A DNA stretch of 64,000 nucleotides from Pseudocercospora fijiensis CIRAD86 (taxonomy: Eukaryota > Ascomycota > Dothideomycetes > Mycosphaerellales > Mycosphaerellaceae). How positions within the stretch are numbered: position 1 is the stretch's first letter; each line of letters begins with the position of its first letter. The notes under the pieces were generated by a model. That model was not told the DNA's origin. It did no database searches and worked only from the letters and a program-made list of their open reading frames with translations. A program made the position numbers and the translations under genes. Positions 1-12,607 of the stretch are shown one piece after another. The DNA lies in the NCBI RefSeq assembly GCF_000340215.1, contig NW_006921535.1:2321122-2385121 (forward strand), in the 5' to 3' direction.

Positions 1-3000
1 GTACGGCCTATATGCGAGTTAGAATAGGGCATTAGCGAAGGAAATAATATACTATACGTACGATAGGGAGGGTAAGGGGGTGCATATATATAGAACAGGT
101 ATATTAGTGCGAGTTAATAGTAAATGTTAAAGAAGGCAGTAATAAGGAAAGGTAACGACCTTAAATGCCTGCCTCGTAACTAGGTCGGTTAGCGAGTCGG
201 GCCTAACTAACTAATAAATCGACGAAGTAAGGCATCTAGCGCTTAAGTATATAATAGTTTAGTTACGCAACTAGTAACCGAAGTAATAAGGCTACAGATA
301 ATCGTTATAGTATAAACCCCTATATAATAGACAGTTCTGGATACAGGACTAATAAGTCGCAGTAAACATAGTACTACGTAACAAGTAATCGAAAGTTAGT
401 AAAGTAAATATAAGCCTATCTATAGTAGAGTTGCGACTGCGATCGCCGGCGCGAGACGCGAGTGCTTATAAGCTACGCAATATAGCTAAATTAACCGATC
501 TATATCCTTATAGTAACTAACAATTATTATACGATAGCGGGTAGACTAGACCCGCTATAGTACGAGGGTATAGGCTAGTAAGGCGGTTAGTCTTAGGACC
601 CGAGAGTAGGGCATATAGATAGTTCGAGCTAACGATTAAGATAGTATATTTTCTATAGATACTACTAACTCTATCGGCGGCGAAAAGGCATATATTTAGC
701 TATAACGAGTAGCAAACAAAGGCATAAAACGATCGAAATATTCTGTAGATCGTATACTAGAGTAGTAGTCTACGTAGGAGGCCGAATAAACGACCGTATA
801 TAAATCCGCGGCAACATAATATACTAGGCGTAAGGTTAAGAAGCGAGATAATAGATAACGTAATTTGCCGAACCCGCTACCGAAGTTAGTAATAGAGGAT
901 ATAGAAGTTGCCTAGTAGGCTTAGTACCCGATTCGATACCGAATTAGGGCCCGAGTCGGTATTAGCAAACCCCGCGACTAGAGTAGTTCTAGTTTCTACT
1001 ACTAACTAACGTCGACTTTCTACTACGCTATATATACAACTACCGCCTTCGAGAATACTACGTACTTAACTACCTCGCAATTAATATTTAATAGGCGGTA
1101 TTACCCGCGGCCTTAGCCTATCGCCGTCGATATACTATACATTTTACGCTAGCGTCGAGAGGTTAATTTAGGAGTCTAGTTAGATTAGTAGCACGTTCCG
1201 ATTACTATTATTACTAGAACGCCGAAGGACGTAAGGTTACCTATACGACCTAGTATTAACAGACGAGAAATACGAAGAAGAGTTCCCTAAGGTAGTAAAG
1301 CAGATCCGTACGGTAGAGGGACAGACTGCGTTTAGGTACCTAGTATATAAGATTTGTTCTAATTATCGCCGACGGACGAGACGAAAAACAGTACGCGTAA
1401 CAACGCGTAGAGTCGGCGATACTAGCGATTGCGCGGAAATTGCTATATCTACGGATACTAGACTAGCGATACTAGAAGGATCTAGAGCGGTACCGCCGTA
1501 CCGCGTGCTAAATAATATATAGCAGAGCATAGTTATAGTATAAGAGTAGAACGGGAAGGTAAAACCTATATATCGACTATGTAAACTCGATTATCGCTAG
1601 CCTATAGTTAGAGGCCGCGCGTTAGTAGGAGTCGATAATATAGACCTCGAACGATTAGTTAAGATACTACGGGTAGATTATAGTTTCGAAGCTAGCGTCG
1701 ACGCCTTGCATTAGATAAGCGACTAATATAGATACGTTCGAATTAATAACGAGCGACAGTAGAGGGCTAGTCTATCCGATATATTAGGCAGAGGCCTATA
1801 GCTGCGATTTGCAATCTATAGGCAAATTAAGGAGGCAGAACGAGCGTAAATGTAAACGCAGAAAAGCAAGATAAATAATTAATTTTACTAAGTCCGATAT
1901 AGAAGTCCTACTCTAATAGTAATAGGCACTAATCTATTTATTAAACAGAAGGTAAGATGCCCCGACTACGATAAGTACTACGCTTTAATCTTAGACATAT
2001 ACTAATATATAGTAAGTATATTACGTATAGCAGTCTTAAGCGCCGCGATCTCTTCCTTTATCTATTTAATCTCGGCCTATATTTGAGTACCCTAATCGCG
2101 CTATAGCGATAGCGGACTCGGGGTAGCGCGATAGTTAAGGAAAGGCTAAATCGGCTACGACTAGCAGTCGTCGTACTAGGGTAGATTGTATGCCTCTAGC
2201 TAATCTAGTTAGAATTGTATCTATCGAGTATAGGGCCTCTACGGTATTATTAACCTCGAATTAGCTAAATACGCCGATAGAGATAGTTCTAACTAACCCG
2301 TAATACTACGAGGCAGCTTCGAAGGTATATATTCGACCTAGCGGATTAGCTAACGCCGATTGATTTACCGATAAAGAATATATATCTATATATACTATAG
2401 TAGCGACCGAGCGAGGAATAAATAGTCTAAATGCGCCGATTACTTTAGTGCAATATCGATAGTGTTACTATATGCCGTCGGCATAGACTACAATAATTAC
2501 CGCTAGACTAATAATAGCGCTAGATTGATAGTTCCTAAATCCGACTTGCGACCGAATCGGGCTAGCGTCGACAAGGTACGAAAATAGCGAACAGTCTATA
2601 GGCTACGATTATGCTTTAGCGTTAGCGGGGCATATCCGATAGGACTAATAAGCGATTATAGACAGCGACTCGGGCAGTCTATATAGGAGTAGAAGATAAA
2701 ACCGCAATTTAATACCTCCCTTTTCGTAGGGTAAACAAGTACAAAGACGCGTATAGTCTAATATATACTACGTTAGATTCGCAATAATACTACTACTCGT
2801 TGTAGTATACTTAGGATAGGTCGCAACTACGAAGAAGATAAATACAGAACTAAGTCGTTATCTAACTCGATAGAGTCGGATAGGGATACTAGATTTAAAG
2901 AAGAAAACGGGGAGGATACTCGTTTATATATAGCGACTAGCATTAGATCGAAATTCATAAAGGTAACGTATACTAGAGTACGGTAATAGAGGACTAACGT

Positions 3001-5090
3001 AACTAGTATAAGGGCAAGAATAGCAAAGATCCGGTAAGGCTAAAACGGAAGTATAGCGACGATAGGGCGGATTAAAGCGACGATATAAAGCTATTAAAAC
3101 GACGTAAGAAGCGAGACAAAGGCTTAATAACTTCTAGTAAAGAACGTTTAAATCGAAAGAAGGGCTTACTCGAAGCAAGGGAGCAAATCTTATATAACGA
3201 GACGCGTCGTAAACTATTCGCTATTACGTTAACTAGGGCCCGAGGATGTAAGACGATGTTTCCTACTACCTAAACCCTAGTATAGGTAGACGAAACAATT
3301 AAGGAGGTATATAGTAAAAACTACGATCGATTACTAGCTTTACGTATAATAGTGCTATAGCCGGGTAGCTATATACCGTCGAGAGACGTAGTCTAAGCAG
3401 TCGGTAGAGATCCCGATATAATAGCATCGAGACTAATATTAGAATAGTTACGAGAAGCTATACGAAAGGAGCGAGGCTATATTAATACCTATATCCGATT
3501 AACCTTAATAAACTAAGCACCGATCGCAATAACCGACACTCTAAAAAGGATAGCATACGCTAAGAGGATACTCGACAACCAAATCTTCGAGTGCTACGAC
3601 GAGAAACTAGTAAGACCCTCTCTAAAATAGTATAGTTACTAGATAATAGCTAACGGTCGACATATACTACGCGCTACCTTAGTAAGCTTATATACAAATG
3701 TCTAGCGGGTATGCTACTCCGGCAGGATCGGCGAGGCTAGAAGATACATATTAAACAGTACTACTATAAAGTTACCCCTTTTATAATATTGTCTACCGCT
3801 ACGGTACTCGGTAGAATACTAACCGGATAGTCGATAGAGTCGCATTTAACTAAAGTTAGAAGTAAAGCAATCTAGCTAGCCCTAGATTACAAGTTAATAT
3901 ACTAGCCGTTCCTAGATCGGATAACTGCGTAGAATGCGACGGATTAAGCTGCTCGTAACCTTCGGTTATCGAAAGCGTAGAAGATATACGCACGGTATAT
4001 AGGCAGAGTATAGGATACCCCTAAATTATTAATAAATAACTTCGAGAGCGTACGTAACGATATCGATACACTTATAGCAATCGACGTCGTTTTAGATTCC
4101 GATAATAAAGGCGGATCGATCGAGCGCTATAGTAAGAGTAGTCTACGAGCGCCGTATTTCTCTTACCTACTAATATAATCGATAGGTCCTAAAGCGTCTA
4201 CTAGGCAACAATTAAGTAAATAACTCAAAGCCGGCGATAATGCGATAGATAGGTTAGCGGAGGCGGAGGCCCTACCTAAGAAAAACGATATTAGACTGCC
4301 TATACTATAGAGCAGTTTCTAAGCGACAGATTAGGAGCCGATAGGGGCTGCTAATCCGTTTGCTTTAATACGAGGAGGCAACGGCATAAGTATAACCGAG
4401 ACAATAGAATATAATAGAACCGAAGACAATTAATACTAAAGGTATAGATATACCGCGGTAATAGCAATAGGGAAGGATTACGCGCTAATTACTACAAGAA
4501 TAGTAGGTATTCCGACTAGTCTTATATAACAGATAAGACTTCATTCGTAGCGGTAAGTAATCGCGTTAGGGATGTATTAGGGCTAGAAGAGGGGGAGTAG
4601 ATATAGTAGGCGGATATAGAGGCGGACGGCGGCAAAGTTAAGGAGATAGCATTTAACGAGGAGACGTAGGATCGAAGAATTAGGAGATATATAGTAAAAG
4701 AGAAGAAGAAGTCGAAAGGAAACAAACGAAAGAAGGTAGAGGTATATCGCTTTAATATAGCCGTAGAGGACGAATAGAATACATTCTTATTAACCGTAAT
4801 AAATAGATGCCCTATACAATATAACGAAATCTATTAGTACTATACGAGTCGGTCGCTAAGTCGGTACTAACTTAGTATACGTAGTAGACGTATACAAATG
4901 CTAGTAGTTACCCGAGTATACGTATAAACGTTAGATGTTAGTAGAAGCAACAATCGTATAATATACAGATCCGATAGAAAATGTAATTCAAATGCTAGTA
5001 CTAGTATATACGACGACTCGAGCCCGACTCGATATACGAGTCGGACGGTAAAGAATAAAATTCTTACTACGAATAGATTTGCTAGAATTT
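1..5090 (+). mobile_element. RIP-degraded repeat with a long plus-strand relic reading frame, family unknown
   Basis: The whole stretch is almost devoid of CpA and TpG and full of TpA while CpG stays common, the footprint of RIP. On the plus strand one can read very long frames (roughly 1260-2190, 3080-3720 and 4590-4790) interrupted almost only by TAG and TAA, as expected if Gln and Trp codons were hit by C-to-T/G-to-A change. Readable pieces include EEEFPKVVKQIRTVEGQTAF near 1275, EAREQILYNETRRKLFAIT near 3170 and a Lys-rich stretch KEKKKSKGNKRKKVEV near 4700. I see no reverse-transcriptase YxDD box, no MULE motif and no terminal repeat, so the family is not assigned. It is a transposable-element relic by composition and context; no intact protein is encoded. 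Confidence 0.6.
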
Positions 5091-5093
5091 CTA

Positions 5094-5186
5094 GATCGCG
5101 ACGATCCTGTTAGACAAGATCTTTAACGTGCGATCCTAAGGATCCTAAGGATCCTAAGCGATCCTATCGATAGGATCGTCGCGATC
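5094..5186. repeat. Hairpin: 15-bp perfect inverted repeat enclosing three 9-bp tandem repeats
   Basis: GATCGCGACGATCCT at 5094-5108 is the exact reverse complement of 5172-5186. Between the arms, GATCCTAAG occurs three times head to tail (5132-5140, 5141-5149, 5150-5158), followed by the palindrome ATCCTATCGATAGGAT, which overlaps the right arm. It sits between the plus-strand relic and the leftward MULE relic. It could be a subterminal end structure of one of these elements, but this is inference. Confidence 0.8.
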
Positions 5187-5189
5187 GGT

Positions 5190-7030
5190 AAAAAAGTTTC
5201 CGTAACGTCGAATAGCGGACTATTCTTAAGCCGAGTCGTTAGTTATAGCTAATTTAGGCTCCTAACTCGGACACTACTTCTTTAGGACCTAGAAAGCAGC
5301 TTGCTAAAGCCTCGCTCTCTATAACTATAGCAATATATATGCTACTAGTATCTAACTTTCGAAGCTATTACGGACATATACTATAAAGAGATACTAGCCT
5401 ATATTAGTAGTCTTATACGTTGCGTCGTATAGAAATAACTAATGCTAAATTAGTCGTTACTTGCTAAAGCCTAGCTTTAGCTAAAGCCTATAGGGGTAGT
5501 TACGTAAGCGACTTATATCTCTAGCAAGACTACTATTTAACAACTCTCGCTACTAATCCGCTTACTATATAATGCCCTTATAAAGGCGTCCTTTAATCGT
5601 TACTAACACAGCTTTATACTATAACTAAGCGCCGTTTACTAGATTAGTTAATAGCGACAGCTCGTTATATAGGTTCTCGAGTTAGAGGGAGATATTACCC
5701 TTCTTAGTAAAAGTTACCTTCTTCTTATCCTTCTTCTTCGACTATTTTATTATACCCTCCTTTATACGATAGCCTCTAACAACGGTAAAGCGGTTAGTAT
5801 TACGACCTTCCTTTATTATATAGAATATACGAGCTATATTATAGTCGTATTAGTCTATTAAGTGCTCGAGAACGACCTTTAAGCTATTACTAGCACCTCG
5901 TACGTCCTGCTAACTATTAGCTTCTATAGCTCGAATAGGCCTCCGCTATCGACTTAAGAGACAATACTACTAAACTTACTATATAATCTATTAAATAGCA
6001 ATATAGCGAGCCCGCCTCGGTACTAGAATCGGGGGACGAAGAAGCGACCTTATATATATAAGGCTCCTTCTACTGTTTCGAGCGATATATAGCAATTACT
6101 ACGCACGTCGTATTATACCCTTCCTTATAATACTCTACCTTCCGAATACTATCTAGCAACTCGCGTAGCCGATTAGTATCCTACCGACAACGATAATAGC
6201 ATATTGTCCGCTATATTAAGCTATCCTTATACCTCTCCTATAGCTTCTAGTACTAGAAGTTGCTAGCAAATAGCTATACCTTATTATATTTGTCTTTATC
6301 TAAGAATAGGCTATTTAAGGGTAGATTAAAGAGCTAAGAACGTAGTAATATATCGAGACAAGAGGGGATTAGATAAGCTATTATAATAGTTAGAAAGAGC
6401 GTAGAAATTAGCCTACCTATATACCTATAATAATACCTTATATGTGTCTATACCGCTGAATTTTCATCGATATACTACGATATAAAGTCGGCGACTAACG
6501 TGTCCTCGGTATGCCCGATTTAGCTAGCAAAAATAGCTATATCTCGATCTATTAATCGACTCTACTACTACCGAGTATATCCGTAAATGTAAGCAATCTA
6601 CTACAACCCTTGTACGCTAAAAGTCTGCTATAATTAAGGCTAACTGCGATTTGTCGTATATGTTAGGAGTTTTAGTAAAACCTAAATAGAGTTATAACTA
6701 TAGCGTTTTACTAGTAATTACTAGGCAATAAGCCACCCGCAATCCTCTAGTTTAGTAGCGTTTAGAACCGCTCGGCGTAGTAACGAATTAGGTTAAGAAG
6801 AGCGCCTCTCTCGAGCCTGTCGGTAAAGCGGCTATTTAACTATTTAACTATTAGAAGAGACTATTATAGAAGCAGCAATTTTGCAGTAGAAGAGACTATT
6901 ATAGATACTAAGAGTTGTTGCTATATAATTACCGCCTGCTACGACTATATCGGAAAGCCTAGCTACGCTAATTGCTATCTCTTCGACCTCGTTATTGCTT
7001 AGTGCGTTGTCTACGAGCTATTAACTTACT
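5190..7030 (-). mobile_element. RIP-degraded repeat DNA between the hairpin and the MULE relic
   Basis: This DNA has the same RIP composition as its surroundings. Around 5700-5880 the minus strand gives an open, Lys-rich reading (for example NTNRFTVVRGYRIKEGIIK, then a KKKDKKK run) broken by TAG/TAA only. This suggests a second coding segment of the same or another element in the same orientation as the MULE transposase. I cannot name the protein. No intact gene is visible. Confidence 0.45.
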
Positions 7031-10000
7031 AGCGGTTAACTAGCGGTTACTATATATTCTTACGCCTCTTATCTCTCGTCTAACTCGCTCGTTGCTAGGC
7101 AGGTTATTAGCGGCGTCGTCTTCCGAGTCGTCTATTGTCTAACTAGTTAGTCGCCTAGCCGCTCGTTCGTAATCCTTATCTCGTATATAGCTTATTGTCG
7201 TGTCTGTAGTATGCTAGTCTACGTTATAGAAGATAAGAAGCTCCTCGAAGGACGAGAGGCTAGAATCGGCAAAGCAACGGTCGTCTATAGCAATGCCGTT
7301 AATCTCGCGAATACTATATATAAAGACCTATAATAGCTTACCCCAATTCTGTTAGTTAGTTAAATAGTAAGTGCCTAGCGGCGTAGGTAGACCTCGTACT
7401 AATAGCACATCTCCTACCAAATCTACCTCTTTAACGTCGTCTAAATCGAGCGGTTATAAGGACTATATATCTAGCATTGTCTCGCGGCGCGGTGTGTTAA
7501 AGGAGGGCGGTAGAAGGCGCGGAAATAGCCTCGGAGTAAGGTTACCTAGCGGAGGCGGAGGTAATAAGAATGTAGGTTAGCGAATAGGTAACGATTAAAC
7601 GCGCTGTTTTAAAGGCGACGGCCGTAGTGTTATATTAGAATAGACGAGGTAGTGTGTTTCCGGCGTTGTCGGCGGTCGCAATTGAGCGCGAGTAGGTATC
7701 GCTAGTTTAGAAGGTAGTTAAGTTGTCTACTATCGCTCGGTCTTACCTATAAAATAGACCTCTTATAGGTTAGCGATAAAATAGTTAATATTTAACGCGT
7801 AGCAACTGTCCGAGAAGTCTTTAACCTTTCGTACGTAGAAGGCGTAGAATGCGTCCTTTATAGTACTATCGATAGAAGGGTCGTCCTTAATCTGCTAGTA
7901 CTTTAGATTTAGTGTTTCTACCGCCTCCTTAAAGTAGCCTCGAAGATCTCTTAAAAGAGGTGTTTATACTAAGGCAATAGCGTCTTCTTTATAACCTTCG
8001 ATTACAAGTTATTAAGTATCGAGAGCGCGCTAGTACTCGTAAGCAAATATAACATTTAGGCCTAGAAACAGCTCGATATATCGACGTTGTTATACCTCGC
8101 TAATCTCGAGTCTATTAAATAGGTAGTTACGTAGAATATAGTAACAAGGTAGGCGAGTTTGAAACTAGGCGAGGCAGTTATAGCGAGCCGGTATTATATA
8201 GTTATAACTACGCAGTATGCCCTTATATATAGGTACTGCCTTAGCTTCTATTTTAATAGCAATATCTACCTATTCTCGAATATAATCCTAAACAGCTAGT
8301 AGTTGCAGTGTCTCGAAGCCTAGAAGGCCCTTATAGTACTAATATTGTGTGCGTTTGCCGAGCCTATAACTAGCTAGCTATGCCTTATAAGCCTGCCTAT
8401 CGTCGACTTTAAGAACCTCGATAATAGTGCTATATAGTATGTGGAACACTAGGTTGCGCTTATTGCGGTTATACTTAATAGCATAGTAATAGCCCTCTAA
8501 GGGCGAGGTAGTCCTTATTTGTAGCAATAATAGACTGTAGAGCCGTACCTGAGTTGCCTATTTCCGTAAAGTTTAGCTATTCTAATTATAGCGTATATAT
8601 TAGACCTTGTCCTACTATCCTATAGGCTTATACTCTTGTAACTACTCTTAAATCTATACTATATCGGTACTAACGTCGCCTACGCTACGTACGTAGTAGA
8701 TTAAGTAGTAAAACCGCTTAACAATCTCTAGAAATTAGGCCTCTAGAAACGAGCGAAGGAAGGTCTCTTTAACGTACCGCTAGCAGAGGTAAATTCGCAC
8801 CTAGTCGTTATCCTTCTACGAGAGGTTAATAGCCGCCTATTCTAAGGCCGAGTCGTCGACTATAGCTGCAACAGGCTTCTATAGTAGTAACTACTCCTTA
8901 ATAGCTCGAAGTCCGGCTTCTACGAGCTTAGCTTTCTACGATTCTAGTAATAGGTAGCCTACTAGTAGCTAACAACCTAACGCATTGCGAATATAGATAG
9001 TAAAAAGGTTCTAACTAAGGTCGGTAGTCTTACAAGTCGCGTCTAGCAAGAACAACTATATAGTATATAAGTTAGTAATGTTTTAAATTTTTAAAGTTAG
9101 TAGTAGAAACTATAGAACGCAAGCTTTAGAAGCTTAGTTATACGCCTGCTTTCTATACTACTACTACTAACAATAACACTTACATCTCCTACCTCGGTAT
9201 TTAACAACTCTCGTTACTACTCGCTCTAAAAGACAATACTACGCTCTGTCTTGCCCTTTAGCATCTTCGATATTACCTAGAAATAGAGCTCTTTACCGTC
9301 TATATTATTATAAACACCCTTTAGCGCGATAGCAAGGTCGTCTAGCTAGATACTCGTATTTCTACGGTTACTAGCACGAGCCTTCCTTAGGTTAGGCCTA
9401 ATCTTTAACTACGCTACAATACTAGCCTTTAGATATTATCCGCTAATTTTACTAAACTCGTCCTTTAATAGCCCCCTTTTAACGAAGTCTAATACCTTAG
9501 CAACGTTAAAAGCGCGCTATTCTATTAATTCCTCGAGGAGGACTTTTAGGGCGTTATTTACTAACCGAATATCTATATATCTTAGGTCGTAGTAATATAG
9601 GTTATTACTAATCGCTAAAGGGTCGCTTCTATAGCGGCGGATACTAATTTCGTATAGATTAGTCGCTCTACTTCGATAATGCGATATAACGACTACTATA
9701 GCGTTATACGGCTCTTTATTATATTTAGCCTTGCGAATGCCCTCTCCTAGTAACCTATTCCGCTACTAATCGCGCCTATAATAACAATACTAGTACGACC
9801 GCTACTCTAACCTATCCTTCGTTCTCGGCGACTTTAACTCCTTATATACGTTACTTATATAGCCCTTTAGTACCTCGAAGCGCTTAGGCTCGAACGTTAA
9901 TCTATACGAAGGGATATTAAATAGTTACTCTCGAAGGTCGATAATATCGTATAGTATATAGTCTAGCCTAAATAGCGGCACTAGTTTAGTTAATATAGGC

Positions 10001-10060
10001 GGTATAGTAACAATAGTAAACTAATTGTACTATTTGAACTATTAGAAAGAGCTTGATCTA
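7030..10060 (-). mobile_element. RIP-inactivated Mutator-like (MULE) transposase relic
   Basis: On the minus strand a transposase can be read through many TAG/TAA stops. It begins near 9840 with a possible zinc-finger-like N-terminus. It then shows LFLLDATCKTTDLS near 9050 (first catalytic Asp), AIVDDSALE*AA near 8855 (second Asp region), the YLC*RYVKETF box near 8785, TSPLEGYYYAIK near 8500, and an acidic C-terminal part (DDSEDDAANNL) near 7100. The order DATxxT, DDSxxEQxA, LCxxHV is that of MULE transposases. Stops fall where Gln (CAA/CAG) or Trp (TGG) codons would be after reverting CpA-to-TpA change. One frame change lies near 9070. The element is dead as a coding unit. The right edge of strong RIP is at about 10060. 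Confidence 0.75.
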
Positions 10061-10929
10061 CTATATATATAGAGATAAGGTTAGAATTGGATGTATAACC
10101 GAGAAGGTTAACCCGGTACCAGAATGGGAAAAGCACCGTCGATTACTAGGCAAACCATACTGAGTCAGTGGATAACGCCCTCCGGAAGTAAACCACTGCT
10201 GTAAACAGTGGTACGCTAAATTTCCTGACATACAAGAATTGCTCCAACTGCGGTCGAGGCGTTCGTGCCCTAACAGCGAAAAGTGGATTCGAAACTGCAA
10301 TCATCCACTGGCGCCCAGCGCTTTCAGACCAATTGCTGCTTTCTATGACAGCGTACAAGACATGCAAGTATATGGCGCATTGTGCGCTTTCGTGTAGCAT
10401 GTGTTACTTGTGCCGCGCGATGACTTCCCCATTGAGGAGAATTAGGGCACAGAATTGGTTCGCATTTCCTTTGCCCTAGACGTAAAGCGGAGAGCATTTT
10501 CTGCAGACACCCGATGGTGGCCGTACTTGAACGACGAATGAATGCAGTTCTGGTGTGTCTTTGTACCACTTCACTTCTGAAGCGTGACAGCAGAGGGATT
10601 GGCAGTTTCGTTGCTGTTTGCGAGAGGATGTCGTGCAGCCCTCACGAGGAAGTGGGTCCGGCTGTTCAGCGGCATATGTGGACAGCCACTGGAACCCGTG
10701 ACCTTGAGAGCGAGTGAAATGGCAGTATTATTGTAACGTTCATCGCTCAGGGTCGTCTTCTGAAGTATGTAAAGGGCCTGTTGTGTGCTTCGGACTGAAA
10801 GCTATGCTTCAATGCTTACAAGCTCACCATTTCAGTCATTCTTGCTGGTGCCACTCGTTCATGTACACTGAAGCTCCAGATAGTTACCTCGTCTCATCAT
10901 GTTCACCCAAATCCCCGCAGAATAGTTTC
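10061..10929. other. Ordinary-composition DNA next to the MULE relic; no supported gene
   Basis: CpA and TpG return abruptly after about 10060. Open frames here are short, overlap one another on both strands and show no domain. CAGACACCC at 10504-10512 reads on the other strand as GGGTGTCTG, the same nine bases that form the outer left end of the intact MULE at 32837. This segment may therefore be the un-mutated terminal part of the first MULE, ending at 10512. A left partner was not found. Confidence 0.35.
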
Positions 10930-11334
10930 TTACACCTTTTGCCTCTTTGCACGATGCTCAGCGGGAACCACTTCTTCCTCCTCGTCTTCATTTGCACTTG
11001 CAGGATCTTCGTCTTCGACTTCGCTTGAGCTTGGACTTCCGTACATCTCATACCTCGCTTCGTCGTCAGCGTCGGCATCGAACTCTTTCAGCACTCGCAG
11101 ATATGCAGAAACGGATTGGAAGAGGCAGAGATTTTGCGAAAGTTTTGAAGAGGAGGAAGGGATACAGGAAAGAAATTGACATGTTGACAATAGGCGCGTA
11201 GTGAAAATTCTGGCGTCGTCGGGGAAATCTGCAGCGGGTCTATGGACCTGCTCCTGCATTGATGTGAGATATCGCGTGGAAGCTGCAGGTTCGAGATGAT
11301 GGTTCGCAAAGCGCAGGAGCAGTTCCAAAGCCAC
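10930..11334 (-). CDS. Possible acidic-tail protein, gene model incomplete
   Basis: The minus strand is open for 134 codons and ends in a convincing acidic, low-complexity tail (YLRVLKEFDADADDEARY, then SSSEVEDEDPASANEDEEEE) followed by a basic KRQK end. The N-terminal part is helical and Leu-rich. There is no ATG at the upstream edge: the frame opens at a GTG and an in-frame TGA lies just above it, so a 5' exon between about 11340 and 11600 must exist if this is a real gene. I could not find a convincing splice pair for it. The gene would share a divergent promoter with the hypothetical gene starting at 11633. The family was not recognised. Confidence 0.35.
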   Translation of the reverse strand: MALELLLRFANHHLEPAASTRYLTSMQEQVHRPAADFPDDARIFTTRLLSTCQFLSCIPSSSSKLSQNLCLFQSVSAYLRVLKEFDADADDEARYEMYGSPSSSEVEDEDPASANEDEEEEVVPAEHRAKRQKV

Positions 11335-11632
11335 GATGAGGCCATGCCAAGACCCACAGGGCGATCAGCCGGATCCCGACGCGCCGTTCAGACCGCCGTA
11401 GCATATCAAACTCAAATGCTACGCGTTCCTTGCTCGCGTTTTCATATCTACATCGACCAAAACTTCGGATAGAGAGCACACCAGCACCACTTGCGATCAC
11501 GGCCTCGATCACAATGTATAAGATTCGCGTGAGATGGCGAATAGTCTCCTGTTCCTTTTTCTCCGCATTTCACAATCGCATCCTTGATCTTTTCGCCTTT
11601 CCTCTCCCCAACTAATCCCTACCACTTTCAAG

Positions 11633-12531
11633 ATGGCTCATAAAGTCTACACAGTCACGCGTACCGATTACGAAAATGATACCGATCACAAAGGCTCGCT
11701 TGAGGTCATTGGCGTCTACGCGAGCCTTGACTCTGCGAACAAAGCTGCCAGAAGACACCGACGCAAAGAAGCGAAGCATGGTCGTTGCGACGAGGTCGAT
11801 GAGCATGTGAATCAGTCCGGAGAGTACAGCTGCACTGTGCACACGGGCGAAGATGATCGCGACCGCTTCGACGTTGACGTGACCGAGCAGCAGCTTGAAG
11901 GCCACGTCCCACGCGCTTCCACACCTGTCACCACTTCGATCGCCTTGCCGCCCGCTGCTCATGGAGCGAACGGGCCAATCCATTCTGTCTTTGGACCTAT
12001 GATGACAGTGCCTATTGGCATTCCTGGAGCTCTGCAAGGCAAATTCTGTACGCACTTTTCCCGTCTGCCTGACCAGAGGTCTATCAACTGATATCAAAGA
12101 ACCAGTCACCCTTGCAGGCGACCTATGGACGATGAGTCGAAGAAGCTTCTACAACACTGTCAAGATCTATGGCGGCATTTGCCCGAACTATCATGAGGAG
12201 GCAGACTACGTTGTCGTTGGCGCCAATACTCCTCACCATGTACGTCTTTTACAGAGCTCTACCTGTTTTGATCGCTCATCTTACATCACCTTAGGAACTC
12301 GCCTGGTTCGCAGATTGCGGCATTGAAGCAATCGATGAGAAGAAGTTCTTCGAGCTGCTGAGAGACGGAGTGCCCGATGATGGCGAGGATGATGGTGACG
12401 ATGATCGCGCTCAGTACAAGGCCACATACCATGTCGAAGGCTTCCGCATTCTTGAAGATGGCATTGACGGATGGCTGAGCTCTTCCAGCCAGGAAGATGG
12501 GACACCTCCAGCGAAGAGACGTCGGATCTGA
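11633..12531 (+). CDS. Fungal hypothetical protein, three exons
   Basis: The inferred exons are 11633-12047, 12106-12239 and 12295-12531, giving 261 aa. Intron 1 (58 bp) runs from GTACGC to ACCAG. Acceptor 12104-12105 is chosen because the earlier CAAAG acceptor would create a stop. Intron 2 (55 bp) runs from GTACGT to CTTAG. The start ATG follows a pyrimidine-rich leader and the sequence CACTTTCAAG. The N-terminus (MAHKVYTVTRTDYENDTD) is followed by a basic segment, an acidic middle, a hydrophobic linker and a C-terminal region with runs of Asp (DDGEDDGDDDR). The protein ends in KRRRI, a possible nuclear targeting signal. I recognise no named domain. It may respond to regulation from the short shared promoter on its left. 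Coding potential is good; function is unknown. Confidence 0.75.
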
Positions 12532-12607
12532 GCAGCCGAAAAGATGAAGCTTGTACGATATCTCGGGTGAAGACTTCCGTATTTCCTTGACAGTTGCAAT
12601 GACATGG

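Noticed and set aside
10714..11028. 104-codon plus-strand frame
   Set aside because: Overlaps the more coding-like acidic minus-strand frame and shows no domain.
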